A stretch of DNA of 64,000 nucleotides from a bacterium (GTDB taxonomy: Bacteria; Sysuimicrobiota; Sysuimicrobiia; Sysuimicrobiales; Segetimicrobiaceae), in the NCBI GenBank assembly GCA_035308905.1, contig DATGFS010000009.1, positions 116,795-180,794 on the forward strand. Reading direction: 5' to 3'. The notes below the pieces were generated by a model. That model made no database searches. It saw only the letters and a list, made by a program, of their open reading frames with translations, and was not told the origin of the DNA. Positions 50,722 to 59,858 of this stretch are shown in pieces; within the stretch, counting starts at the first letter, position 1; each line of letters opens with the position of its first letter. Made by a program: the position numbers and the translations under genes.

Positions 50722-52265
50722 CGCGCGCCCGGACGTGGCCGGCGGCCGGCGTATCGCTGCTCTGCGATGTGTGGTGGGCCGCCTTTGTGCTTGTGTTTTT
50801 CGGCATGGGCGCCGCCGCGGTGCTCCGGGCCGTCATGGGCGCCGCCGCGCTTCCCGCCGACGTCGGGCTCGGGGTCGCCGTGCTCTTCGCGTTGTGCGCC
50901 GTCCCCGCGATTCGGTCCAGGCGCACGGGGTCGTTCGACATCTTTGAGCTCGGGGTGTCGTTCGCCGCGATCTACTTCTTGTACATCGGCGTCCGGGCGC
51001 TGGATCTGCTCATCAATCCCGGAGTCTTGGCCGCCGAGACGCCGCATCCGAGCGTCATCGTCGCCGGGCTGGCCCAGGCCGTGTGGTACGCGAACCTGGG
51101 CGCCGCAGCATATCTTGCCGGCTACCGGCTGCCATTTCCGTACGGCCGCGCCGCGGCGCGGTTCTTCGCCGGGGATACGCAGGTCGGCGCCCGGCTGGTC
51201 AACGCGGTGGCCATCGTGTTCTATGTCCTCGGCTGGCTGGCGCGGCTGCCGGAGCTCACGCACGGCTGGTTTTTGACGACCGCGGCGTCCCGGTTTGCGG
51301 GCCAAGTCCCACCCGTCGTGCAGACCGTGTCGTTCTTCTCGATTCTCGCGGTCCTCGGCTACGCGCTCTCGCTCGTCGCGCTGGCGGTTCCCGGCGGCAG
51401 CCGGCCGGGTCCGCGCGTTCTGGCCGCGATCCTCACCTGCCTCGAGTTCATCTACGCGTTTATCATCGGCTCCAAGTTTTATCTGGGATTGATCGTGTTC
51501 ATCCTTCTGCTGCTGGCCCACTATCTGCGGCGGCGCATCTCACCCGCCGTCCTGCTCGCGACGATTCTCGTCTTTATGTTCGTCGTCACCCCGATCGTCA
51601 CGGAGTACCGGGAAGTCGCGGGCCTGGAGAGCATTCCGCTGCGCTCGTTTGGCCGCGAGCTTCCGCACGTGACGAGACTGGTGATCGCGCGGCTTCGCCG
51701 CTTCACGCCGGTCCAGTACGTCACCATCAGCTCGCAGGCGGTCCTGGACCGGCTGTCCGGCGTGGACGGCATCGCGGCCGTGGTCCGGGGGGTCCCCCAG
51801 ATCACCGGCTATGCGCGTGGGGCGTCGCTCGCCTGGGTCGTCAAGGTGCTCGAGCCCACGATCATCCGCCCGGCGAAATATGACGTCCTGGCGCGCGTCC
51901 TGACCCCCGTGCCGCGCCTCTTCGGGTATCCGGATTTCTCCCGGGGCGGCATCGCCCTCACGGAGGTGGCAGAGTTCTACTGGAACTTCGGCATCGCCGG
52001 GATCCTGATCGGGATGTTTCTCGTGGGCCTGCTGCAGCGCGCAGCGGTGGCCTGCCTGCTGCAGCCGGTCTCGCCGCTGCGGGCTTTCATCTACGCGATC
52101 CTGTGGCCGTGGATGATGACCGCGGTCGAGGGCTGGGCGTTCTCGATCTATCCGAACGTCTTCCGCCTGACCGCGCTGGCCGCGCTTATCGCCTGGGGCA
52201 CCCTCTGGCTTGCCCGCCGCGAACCGGCGTTTGCGCCGGCCCCCAGGGGGGAGGCGGCGGGCTAG
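50718..52265 (+). CDS. O-antigen polysaccharide polymerase (Wzy-like)
   Basis: The product has 515 residues with about 12 hydrophobic segments and a large loop in the second half (about 290-420), matching the oligosaccharide repeat-unit polymerase type. Words such as FELGVSFAAIYFLYIGVRAL, IGSKFYLGLIVFILLLLAHYLRRR and FSRGGIALTEVAEFYWNFGIAGILIGM are typical of these proteins, which conserve little beyond topology. It would polymerise Und-PP-linked repeats in the periplasm. ATGA overlap with the fused binding protein upstream; the next ATG follows its TAG immediately. Confidence 0.78.
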   Translation: MTRARTWPAAGVSLLCDVWWAAFVLVFFGMGAAAVLRAVMGAAALPADVGLGVAVLFALCAVPAIRSRRTGSFDIFELGVSFAAIYFLYIGVRALDLLINPGVLAAETPHPSVIVAGLAQAVWYANLGAAAYLAGYRLPFPYGRAAARFFAGDTQVGARLVNAVAIVFYVLGWLARLPELTHGWFLTTAASRFAGQVPPVVQTVSFFSILAVLGYALSLVALAVPGGSRPGPRVLAAILTCLEFIYAFIIGSKFYLGLIVFILLLLAHYLRRRISPAVLLATILVFMFVVTPIVTEYREVAGLESIPLRSFGRELPHVTRLVIARLRRFTPVQYVTISSQAVLDRLSGVDGIAAVVRGVPQITGYARGASLAWVVKVLEPTIIRPAKYDVLARVLTPVPRLFGYPDFSRGGIALTEVAEFYWNFGIAGILIGMFLVGLLQRAAVACLLQPVSPLRAFIYAILWPWMMTAVEGWAFSIYPNVFRLTALAALIAWGTLWLARREPAFAPAPRGEAAG

Positions 52266-53660
52266 ATGGAGCGCGCACTGGCCCGGGCGGAGGCGGCACC
52301 CACCTTCCCGCGGATTTCCCTGCCGTATGTGTCGCTCTTGGTTCTTTTGTTCGCCGGGGCTATGCTGCCCTGGTACACGCTGCGGACCATGCCGCTTCTC
52401 ACGATCGGGACGGCGAAAATCAACCTCGTCGACGGCCTTGCCGCCTGCGCAGTGCTGCTCGCCGCGCGGCCTATCCTCCGGAGCGTCCTCGTCGAGCGGG
52501 AGGCGCCGCTCCTTCTCCTCAGCGGTTTCATCCTATATATGGCGGTGCCGCTGGCGATCGGCCTCCACGATGCCGGCGCACGGGCGACGGCCGTTCGCGA
52601 GGCCCGCGGCCTGGCATTTTACGCCCTTGGCCTCGCGTTCGCCGCGCCGCGTTATCGCCCCGCCGACCTCCGCGCGTTCGCCGCCGCCTACGCCGGCGGC
52701 ACGGTCGTGGCGGTGGCGGCGGTGTTCGTGCACCTCCGCTGGCTGGTGGCCCTCCCCGGGTACACGCCGGATGCGCTGCTGGCGCCGGCCGGGTTCACCG
52801 TCCAGTCGTTCAGCTGGAACGAGCATGTCTCGCCGATGCCGACGATCGCGGTGGCCGCCGCGGCCGGGTATCGGATCGACTATCTCGACTGGTCCGTGCC
52901 GCTGGTCGCGCTGCTGCTGGCCGTGGCCGGCGCGCTGACCGCGTCCGTACGCCTCAAGACGGCGGCGTGGGCGGCCGCGGCCCTGGCCGCCGGCTGGTAT
53001 CTGCTTGTCTCCGGCGCGCGCTCACCTCAAATCGTCGGTTTGGCGGCGGCCGCCGCGATCGCGGTCGCCCTGGGACGCCGGCACGCCGCGCGCCGGCGGG
53101 TCCTCGCCGGCATCGCGATCGCGGTGGTGCTGGCCGGCGGGCTGTTGGTCGCGCGGCCCGCGGGGGTCCTGCGGGGTATCAGCGGTCCGCTGCGGACCAC
53201 CGTGCTGCGGTGGGGCCAGGCGGGCGGGGACGACTCGCTTCGCCTCCGGGTGAAGGAAGTGGCCGTCAGCCTTCCGGCGTTCGCCCGCCACCCGATTTTC
53301 GGCGAGGGTCTCGGCGGCGTGATTCCGATTCGCGAGTTCGCCGTTGAGGGCATCACGCCGCGCTCGATCGCGTCGGGGTACGGGTTTCTGCTGGTCAAGA
53401 CCGGCCTTGCGGGGTTCGCGCTCTATCTGGCGGTGGTCGTCGCCGTGCTCCGCGCCGCCTGGCTGCGGATTCGCAGCGGCCGGGACAACGCGGTGTGGCC
53501 CGGCGCCCGGGTCGGGCTCGTCGGGATCGGCGCGCTCCTCGCGCTCAACCTGGTGCACACAGTCGTGGACACGCCGGACGGCGCCCTCGCGTTCAGTCTC
53601 TTCTTCGGCATGATCATGGCCGGCGCGCCCGCGCGCGACGTCCGCGTGTCCAGGCCATGA
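52266..53660 (+). CDS. O-antigen ligase/polymerase family membrane protein
   Basis: The product has 464 residues with ten or more membrane segments. The Wzy_C-type signature is LVSGARSPQIVGL around residue 247, and after the periplasmic loop RHPIFGEGLGGVIP is the usual second motif. It differs from the polymerase directly upstream and from the ligase-like protein at 16669. This window therefore carries two family members side by side and a third 36 kb away. One of the adjacent pair could be the polymerase and the other the ligase, but which is which cannot be decided. It overlaps the GT4 gene by 4 bases (ATGA). Confidence 0.8.
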   Translation: MERALARAEAAPTFPRISLPYVSLLVLLFAGAMLPWYTLRTMPLLTIGTAKINLVDGLAACAVLLAARPILRSVLVEREAPLLLLSGFILYMAVPLAIGLHDAGARATAVREARGLAFYALGLAFAAPRYRPADLRAFAAAYAGGTVVAVAAVFVHLRWLVALPGYTPDALLAPAGFTVQSFSWNEHVSPMPTIAVAAAAGYRIDYLDWSVPLVALLLAVAGALTASVRLKTAAWAAAALAAGWYLLVSGARSPQIVGLAAAAAIAVALGRRHAARRRVLAGIAIAVVLAGGLLVARPAGVLRGISGPLRTTVLRWGQAGGDDSLRLRVKEVAVSLPAFARHPIFGEGLGGVIPIREFAVEGITPRSIASGYGFLLVKTGLAGFALYLAVVVAVLRAAWLRIRSGRDNAVWPGARVGLVGIGALLALNLVHTVVDTPDGALAFSLFFGMIMAGAPARDVRVSRP

Positions 53661-54892
53661 AAATCCTCATGCTCACCCCGCACTATCCGCCGGAGATCCG
53701 GAGCGTGTCGCTTTTGATGTCGGAGCTCGCGGAGGATTTGGCGGCGCAGGGCCACGCCGTGACCGTGATCACGCCGTACCCGCCCGAGCACATGGACGAG
53801 GCGCGCGGGGCGCCGCCGCCGGCGCGCGAAGAGGCCCGCGGCGTCCGGGTCTTCCGCGTGCGCGTGCTGCCGTTTGTCAAAGTTGCGCCGGCGATCCGGG
53901 CCGTCACGCACTTCACGCTCGCCGGCTCGATGGCCGCGGCGGGCCTGCGGGCCGGCCGGCACGACGTGATCCTCGCCTATTCCCCGCCGCTGACCGTGGG
54001 GCTGGCCTGCGACGTGCTGAAGCGCGCCTGGCGCGCCCCGTTCGTGTTCAACGTCCAGGATCTCTATCCGCAGGCGCTCGTGGATCTCGGGCTCGTGCGC
54101 AACCCGGTCGTGCTGCGCGTGCTCGAGTGGCTGGAGCGCCACGCGTACCGTCACGCGCGCGCGATCACCGTCCACTCCGCCGGCAACCGCGACGCGTTGG
54201 TCGCCCGCGGGATCGCGCCCGCCAAAGTCACCGTCATTCCCAACTGGATCGATACGACGGCCGTCGTGCCCGGCGACCGGAACAACGGCTACCGGGCCGA
54301 ATTGGGACTTGGCGCCCGGTTTGTGGTCTTATTTGCAGGCGTAATGGGGTATGCACAAGATATGGCCATCATGGTCGAGGCGGCCGCCCGGCTCCGCGAT
54401 CTCGGCGAGACGGACGTCACGTTCCTGCTGGCCGGCGATGGCGTGCGACGGAGCGAGGCGGAGGCGCTCGTGCGCGCCCGCAACCTCGACACGGTCCGGT
54501 TCCTCCCGTTTCAGCCGTTCGACCGTTACCCGCAGCTGGTCAGCGCGGCGGACTGCTGTCTGGTCACCCTGCAGCCCACCGTGGCGACGCCTGTGGTACC
54601 ATCCAAGATCGCGGGGATCCTCGCGGCCGGCCGGCCGGTCTTGGGGGCGCTGCCGGCGGGCGACGCGCGGACGCTGATCGAGCAGTCGGGCGGGGGACTG
54701 TGCGTGCCGCCGGGAGACGCGGCCGGGCTGGCCGAGGCGATCCGGCGGCTCATCCGCGATCCTGCGCTGGGGGCCTCGCTCGGAACCGCGGGCCGGCGGT
54801 ACGTGGAGGCGCACTTGTCCCGGACGACGGCCGCGCAGGCGTACACCCGGCTCCTGACCACGGTCGTGGGCCGCGAGGGCACCGATTCGTAG
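53657..54892 (+). CDS. Family 4 glycosyltransferase (WbuB-like)
   Basis: The product has 411 residues. MKILMLTPHYPPEIRSVSLLMSELAEDLAA is the start typical of WbuB/WcaI-like GT4 enzymes. The donor domain has a conserved GDGVRR turn followed by LPFQPFDRYPQLVSAADCCLVTL and VVPSKIAGILAAGRPVL; the second half carries the PSK-type signature instead of E-x7-E. WbuB-like enzymes transfer fucosamine or related 6-deoxy amino sugars in E. coli O antigens. Here the substrate is only suggested by homology class. It overlaps the Wzy-like gene and lies 71 bases before the initiating sugar transferase. Confidence 0.85.
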   Translation: MKILMLTPHYPPEIRSVSLLMSELAEDLAAQGHAVTVITPYPPEHMDEARGAPPPAREEARGVRVFRVRVLPFVKVAPAIRAVTHFTLAGSMAAAGLRAGRHDVILAYSPPLTVGLACDVLKRAWRAPFVFNVQDLYPQALVDLGLVRNPVVLRVLEWLERHAYRHARAITVHSAGNRDALVARGIAPAKVTVIPNWIDTTAVVPGDRNNGYRAELGLGARFVVLFAGVMGYAQDMAIMVEAAARLRDLGETDVTFLLAGDGVRRSEAEALVRARNLDTVRFLPFQPFDRYPQLVSAADCCLVTLQPTVATPVVPSKIAGILAAGRPVLGALPAGDARTLIEQSGGGLCVPPGDAAGLAEAIRRLIRDPALGASLGTAGRRYVEAHLSRTTAAQAYTRLLTTVVGREGTDS

Positions 54893-54963
54893 AGGAAAAC
54901 GGTTGTGGGTTAGCCAAAGCAAACCGCGCTGCAGTGCTTGATACTTCTTTGACGGGGGACGTA

Positions 54964-55716
54964 ATGGCCGTAAGCACCTCTTCTGGGCTCGAGGAGCAGG
55001 TCGCCGCAACACCCACGTTGTCGCTCAACGGCGAGGCCGCCGGCCGGCTCTCGCTGAACGGCCATGTTCCGCCGGCGGCGGCGGTGCCGGGATATCCGCT
55101 CCGGCGCCCCGTCGAGGTGATGCTCGCGTCTCTAGGCATCTCGGTGATCATCCCGGCCGCGTTTCTGATCGCGGCGCTGATCTGGCTGGACGATCGCGGC
55201 CCGGTGTTTGTGCGGCAGACTCGAGTCGGTCGAGGCGGCCGGCTGTTCCATCTCTTCAAGTTCCGGACGATGCGGGAGCCCGAGGCGCATGACGTGCCGC
55301 GCCAGGCCACGACGTGCGACGGGCGCATCACCCGCGTCGGACGGCTGCTGCGGGCGACGGCCCTCGATGAGGTCCCGCAGCTGCTCAACATCCTCCGGGG
55401 GGAGATGAGCTTCGTCGGGCCGCGCGCGCTGCTGCCCAAGGAAGTCGAAGTCGATCCCAAGTCGCGCTACCATCACATCGAGGAAGTCCCGAACTACCAC
55501 GTGCGGACCTCGGTGTGTCCGGGTCTCACCGGGCTGGCGCAAGTCTATGCGCGGCGGGACATCAGCCGGCAGAAGAAATTCAAGTACGACGCACTGTACG
55601 TGCGCCGGATCAGTCCGTGGCTGGACATGAAGCTGTTCGCCACGTCGGTCGTGATCAGCCTCACCGGGCGCTGGCCCCGGCGAGGCCGGTCGGTGCGGCG
55701 CAGGGGAGCGGGATGA
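54964..55716 (+). CDS. Undecaprenyl-phosphate sugar-1-phosphate transferase (bacterial sugar transferase family)
   Basis: The product has 250 residues. A low-complexity N-terminal 45 residues precede one membrane hairpin (about 58-78). The catalytic domain then has VGRGGRLFHLFKFRTM, DEVPQLLNILRGEMSFVGPRALLP and a C-terminal PGLTGLAQV, the hallmarks of monotopic phosphoglycosyltransferases such as WecP, PglC and the C-terminal part of WbaP. It starts glycan assembly by moving a sugar-1-phosphate from UDP-sugar to undecaprenyl phosphate. It lacks the four-helix N-terminal region of WbaP. GGGGGAC stands before the ATG. The 71-base gap before it is the only real break in the run of overlapping genes from 48919 onward and may hold a promoter. 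Confidence 0.92.
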   Translation: MAVSTSSGLEEQVAATPTLSLNGEAAGRLSLNGHVPPAAAVPGYPLRRPVEVMLASLGISVIIPAAFLIAALIWLDDRGPVFVRQTRVGRGGRLFHLFKFRTMREPEAHDVPRQATTCDGRITRVGRLLRATALDEVPQLLNILRGEMSFVGPRALLPKEVEVDPKSRYHHIEEVPNYHVRTSVCPGLTGLAQVYARRDISRQKKFKYDALYVRRISPWLDMKLFATSVVISLTGRWPRRGRSVRRRGAG

Positions 55717-56663
55717 CGCCGGGGCGGGCGGAGCGAGTCGCCGCACCGTCGCCGGTTCCGAACGTCACGATCCGCCAGCCTCCGCTCGACGTCCTGATCC
55801 TCACGCGGAACGAGGAGGACAATCTTTCGCGGGCGCTGGCGAGCGTCGCCGCCCTGGCCGCCGCGGTCTGGGTCGTGGATTCCCACAGTACCGACCGGAC
55901 GGCGTCGATCGCGGACGCGGCCGGCGCGCGTGTCGTGACCCATGACTTCACGGGGTACCCCGCGCAGCGGAACTGGGCGCTTCGCAATCTGCCGTTTACG
56001 GGCGACTGGGTGCTGGTCCTCGACGCCGACGAAACCGTCAGCCCGGAGCTGGCCGCCGAGCTGCCCGCGGCGCTCGCGGCGGCCCCGCCGGACCTCGCGG
56101 GCTTCTACCTGAAGCGCCGCTTTATTTTCCTCGGCCGCTGGCTCCGACACGGCGGGTACTACCCGGTCTGGCTGCTGCGGGTCATGCGGCACCGCGTGTC
56201 CCGGTGCGAGGAGCGGGCGGTCGACGAGCATTTCGTCGTCGAGGGCCGCACCGCGCGGCTCCGGCACGATCTGCTGCACGAGGACCGCCGGCCGCTGTCG
56301 CGCTGGGTGGAACGCCACGATCAGTATGCCGCCCTCGCGGCGGAGACGCTCGCCCGGGCGGGTGAACGCGGCGCCGTCGCGGGACGGTGGACCGGGACGC
56401 AGGCGGAGCGCAAACGATGGTGGTACGATCGCGTGTACCGCCGCGCGCCCGTCGGGATGCGCGCCGTCGCCTATTTTCTCTACCGGTATCTCCTCCGGGC
56501 CGGCTTCCTCGACGGCCGCGAGGGGTTTCTCTATCACCTCATGCAGGGGTTGTGGTACCGTGCGCTGATCGACGCGAAGCTGTTGGAGCTGCGCCGCCGC
56601 GCGCCGCGCGGCCATGCCGGCGCCCCCGCCGTGCGGGCGCCGGATCCCGCGCCCGAACCATGA
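55713..56663 (+). CDS. Family 2 glycosyltransferase (WaaE/KdtX-like)
   Basis: The product has 316 residues. After a short N-terminal tail, LDVLILTRNEEDNL opens the GT-A fold, VVDSHSTDRT binds the nucleotide and LDADET is the DxD metal site. FIFLGRWLRHGGYYPVWLLR and the HEDRRPLSRWVERHDQYA region are characteristic of the lipopolysaccharide core beta-glucosyltransferase WaaE family. GGGGAGCGGG precedes the ATG, which overlaps the stop of the initiating transferase (ATGA). It probably adds the second sugar to the lipid carrier, or a sugar to an LPS-core-like acceptor. Confidence 0.87.
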   Translation: MTPGRAERVAAPSPVPNVTIRQPPLDVLILTRNEEDNLSRALASVAALAAAVWVVDSHSTDRTASIADAAGARVVTHDFTGYPAQRNWALRNLPFTGDWVLVLDADETVSPELAAELPAALAAAPPDLAGFYLKRRFIFLGRWLRHGGYYPVWLLRVMRHRVSRCEERAVDEHFVVEGRTARLRHDLLHEDRRPLSRWVERHDQYAALAAETLARAGERGAVAGRWTGTQAERKRWWYDRVYRRAPVGMRAVAYFLYRYLLRAGFLDGREGFLYHLMQGLWYRALIDAKLLELRRRAPRGHAGAPAVRAPDPAPEP

Positions 56664-58834
56664 AGCAGGTTGTCCTGAGCCCCCGGACCGGCGTCCTCGA
56701 GGTCGCGGACGTGCCGGTGCCGCAGATCCGGCCCGGCGCGGTCCTCGTGCGCAACACCGCGTCCGTCGTCAGCGTCGGGACCGAGCGGTTCGTCCTCGAC
56801 ATGGCGGGGCGCAGCCTCGCAGGCAAGGCGCGTGCGCGCCCGGATCTCGTCCGCGAGGTCCTCAACAAGGTCCGGCGGGACGGCCTGCGCACGACCGTGC
56901 GCGAGACGTTCATCCGGCTGGACAGTCCGCAGCCGCTGGGCTACAGCTGCGCCGGGGTTGTGGTGGACGCCGGCGCCGGCGTCGACGGCTTCCGGCCCGG
57001 CGATCGTGTCGCCTGCGCCGGCACCGGCTGGGCCGCGCACGCGGAGGTCGTGCTGGTGCCGCGCCAGTTGTGCGTGCCGCTCCCCGCCGAGGTCACGGAT
57101 GAGGCCGGCGCCTTTGCCACGCTCGGGGCGATCGCGCTCCACGGCGTGCGCCGCGCGGGCGCGGGCCTCGGCGAGGTCGTGGCCGTCCTGGGGTTGGGCA
57201 TCGTCGGCCAGCTGACGGTGCAGCTGCTGCGGTCCGCGGGCTGCCGCGTCGTGGCGTACGATGTGGTACCGGCGCGCGTGAAGCTGGCCGGCGAGCTCGG
57301 CGCGGACGCGGCGGCGGTCACGGCCGACGACGCGCGCGCGGCGGCCATCCGGATCACGGGTGGGCTCGGCGTCGATGCGGTGATCGTGACCGCCTCGACG
57401 GCGAGCAGCGCTCCGGTGGCGCTCGCGGCGGACCTGGCGCGCGTGCGGGGCACGGTGGTGATGGTGGGCACCACCGGGATGGACGTGCCGCGGCGCCCGT
57501 TCTGGAAGAAAGAGCTCGCGCTCGTGCTTTCGAAGGCGTCGGGCCCGGGCAGCGAGGACGAGACATACGAGCGCCGGGGCGTGGCCTTCCCGGCGCCGTA
57601 CGTGCGGTGGACCGCCGGACGGAACATGGCCGCGTTTGTCGGCGAGCTCGCATCCGGGCGGGTGCGGGTCGAACCGCTCGTCACGCACCGGTTCCCGATC
57701 GAGCGGGCCGGCGACGCCTACGACCTGATCTCCGGCCGCGCGGCGCAGCCCCACCTCGGCGTGGTCCTGACGTATCCGGCGGAGAGCGATGCGCGGCGGA
57801 CGATCGCGCTCCGGCCGGCGCCCCGCCGGGCCGGCGGCCTCCGGATCGGCGTCATCGGCGGCGGCGTCTTCGCCCGTACCGTGCTCCTTCCCGCGCTCCG
57901 CGGGGTCCCCGGCGTGCGGCTGCGCGCCGTCGCCACGGCGACCGGACTGTCCGCGCGGCACGTCGGCGACCGGCTGGGGTTTGAGGTGTGCACGACCGAC
58001 CCCCGCGCGGTGCTGGATGACGATCAGGTGGACGCGGTGGTGGTCGCGACGCGCCACGATCTGCACGCGTCCCTCGCCGCGGACGCGCTGCGCGCAGGGA
58101 AGCACGTCTTCGTGGAGAAACCGTTGGCGCTGACCGCGGAGGACGTCCGCGCCGTGGTCGCCGCGTATACGGCCTCGCCCCGAACGCTGATGGTCGGGTT
58201 CAACCGCCGGTATTCGCCGATCGTTCGAATCCTGAAGGATTTCGTCGGCGCGGTGCGGCCGCTCGTGCTGACGTACCGCGTCAACGCCGGCGCGATCCCG
58301 GCCGATCACTGGACGTACGACCCGGTGGAGGGCGGAGGGCGCTGGCTCGGCGAGGGCGGCCACTTCGTGGACCTTCTGCAGTACCTGACGGACGCGGAGC
58401 CGGTCGAGGTCTTTGCGCGGTCCGTCGGGCCGGCCGGCGCGGCGTCGCTCGTCATCTCGCTGGCGTTCCGCGACGGCTCCGCGGGAACGATTGCGTACGT
58501 GGACGGCGCCGACCGCGCGCTCTTCCGGGAGCGCCTCGACGTCTTCGGCGCGGGGGTGGCGTGTACGCTCGACGACTTCCGCCGGGCGACGCTGGCCCGG
58601 GGCGGCCGCGTGCGGCAGGTCCGCCGGTTGGAGGCGGAGCGGGGGCATCGGGAGGAGCTGCGGGCGTGGGTCGCGGCCGCGGCCGGGAGCGCGTCCTCCC
58701 CGGTGCCGCTCGAGACCTATGTGGCGAACGCGGCGTGTTGCTTCGCGGTCGCGGAGTCCGTCCGGACCGGACGCCCGGTCGCGGTGGACGCCGCCGCGCT
58801 GCTGCGACCGCCGGCGACGGACGCCACCAGTTAG
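56660..58834 (+). CDS. Two-domain oxidoreductase: zinc-type alcohol dehydrogenase plus GFO/IDH/MocA dehydrogenase
   Basis: The product has 724 residues. Residues 1 to about 370 are a medium-chain dehydrogenase with PLGYSCAGVVVDAG and the NAD(P) loop VLGLGIVGQ. Residues from about 390 to 715 are a GFO/IDH/MocA enzyme with IGVIGGGVFA and HVFVEKPLALT, whose lysine is catalytic in the family. The MDR part lacks an obvious structural-zinc four-cysteine lobe. This bi-domain architecture recurs in polysaccharide loci of diverse bacteria; its reaction is not established and may involve oxidation and reduction of an NDP-sugar. It overlaps the GT2 gene (ATGA) and is followed by the epimerase after 15 bases. 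Confidence 0.88.
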   Translation: MKQVVLSPRTGVLEVADVPVPQIRPGAVLVRNTASVVSVGTERFVLDMAGRSLAGKARARPDLVREVLNKVRRDGLRTTVRETFIRLDSPQPLGYSCAGVVVDAGAGVDGFRPGDRVACAGTGWAAHAEVVLVPRQLCVPLPAEVTDEAGAFATLGAIALHGVRRAGAGLGEVVAVLGLGIVGQLTVQLLRSAGCRVVAYDVVPARVKLAGELGADAAAVTADDARAAAIRITGGLGVDAVIVTASTASSAPVALAADLARVRGTVVMVGTTGMDVPRRPFWKKELALVLSKASGPGSEDETYERRGVAFPAPYVRWTAGRNMAAFVGELASGRVRVEPLVTHRFPIERAGDAYDLISGRAAQPHLGVVLTYPAESDARRTIALRPAPRRAGGLRIGVIGGGVFARTVLLPALRGVPGVRLRAVATATGLSARHVGDRLGFEVCTTDPRAVLDDDQVDAVVVATRHDLHASLAADALRAGKHVFVEKPLALTAEDVRAVVAAYTASPRTLMVGFNRRYSPIVRILKDFVGAVRPLVLTYRVNAGAIPADHWTYDPVEGGGRWLGEGGHFVDLLQYLTDAEPVEVFARSVGPAGAASLVISLAFRDGSAGTIAYVDGADRALFRERLDVFGAGVACTLDDFRRATLARGGRVRQVRRLEAERGHREELRAWVAAAAGSASSPVPLETYVANAACCFAVAESVRTGRPVAVDAAALLRPPATDATS

Positions 58835-58849
58835 GGGGGTCGACGGTTG

Positions 58850-59845
58850 ATGAGTGAGGGAGACGCGTTTACCGGCCGGACGGTCCTCGTGACCGGCGGG
58901 GCGGGCTGCATCGGCAGCAATCTCGTGGAGGCGCTCGCGCGGCACGGCGCGGGCCGGATTTTGGTCCTGGACAACCTCTCCTCGGCGAGCCGCTGGAACG
59001 TGCCGGATCACGCGCCGGTGCGGTTCGTCCAGGGCAGCGTGACCGAGGATGAGACGCTGCGCGGCGTCTTCGCCGAGCGGCCGGACTACGTGTATCATCT
59101 CGCCGCGCTCTTCGCCAACCAGAACTCCGTCGATCACCCCGAGCAGGATCTGCTGGTCAACGGGCTCGGCACGCTGAAGATGCTGCAGTTCGCGCATCTG
59201 GCCGGGGTGCGTCGGTTCGTGTACGCGTCGTCGGGCTGCTCCGTGTACGGCAGCAAGGCGCCGCTGCCGCTGCGCGAGGACTTCGTGTCGATCGATCTCG
59301 ACACGCCGTATCAGATCACGAAGCTGCTCGGCGAGCTCTACTGCAACTTCTTCCATCACTACTATCAGTTGCCGGTCGTGCGGGCGCGATTCTTCAACGT
59401 TTACGGACCCGGCGAGATCCCCGGCCGCTACCGGAATGTCATCCCGAATTTTCTCTACTGGGCGATGCGCAAGGAGCCCCTGCCGATCACCGGCACCGGT
59501 GAAGAGACCCGCGACTTCACGTACGTCGGGGATGTCGTGCGGGGTCTGCTCGCCGCGGGCGTCGCCGACGAGGCCGTCGGCGAGGCAATGAATCTCGCGT
59601 CGGGCCGGGAGGTTACCGTCGGGAGCCTGGCCGCGCTCGTCAACGAGCTCACCGGCAATCCGGCCGGCGTCCGCTATGCGGCGCGGCGCTCGTGGGACAA
59701 CATCACCCGCCGGTGCGCGTCGGTCGAGAAGGCCGGCCGCCTGCTCGGCTATCAGCCGTCCGTCGACTTCGAGACCGGCATCCGGCGGACGTTCGACTGG
59801 GCCACGGCGAACTGGGACCGGATCGTCCGCGACGCGCGGTTCTGA
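58850..59845 (+). CDS. NAD-dependent nucleotide-sugar epimerase (extended SDR, GalE/WbpP-like)
   Basis: The product has 331 residues from ATG 58850, with GGGGGGT at 58834-58840 as ribosome binding site; a TTG one codon earlier is less likely. TGGAGCIGS near residue 15 binds NAD, YASSGCSVYG carries the catalytic Ser region, and Tyr-x3-Lys is present as YQITK. NVYGPGEIPGRYRNVIPNF is typical of UDP-sugar 4-epimerases and decarboxylases. It would supply a UDP- or dTDP-sugar for the same locus. Which hexose it acts on cannot be told. It precedes two nucleotidyltransferases in the same direction. Confidence 0.85.
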   Translation: MSEGDAFTGRTVLVTGGAGCIGSNLVEALARHGAGRILVLDNLSSASRWNVPDHAPVRFVQGSVTEDETLRGVFAERPDYVYHLAALFANQNSVDHPEQDLLVNGLGTLKMLQFAHLAGVRRFVYASSGCSVYGSKAPLPLREDFVSIDLDTPYQITKLLGELYCNFFHHYYQLPVVRARFFNVYGPGEIPGRYRNVIPNFLYWAMRKEPLPITGTGEETRDFTYVGDVVRGLLAAGVADEAVGEAMNLASGREVTVGSLAALVNELTGNPAGVRYAARRSWDNITRRCASVEKAGRLLGYQPSVDFETGIRRTFDWATANWDRIVRDARF

Positions 59846-59858
59846 GGCGGCCGGGACG

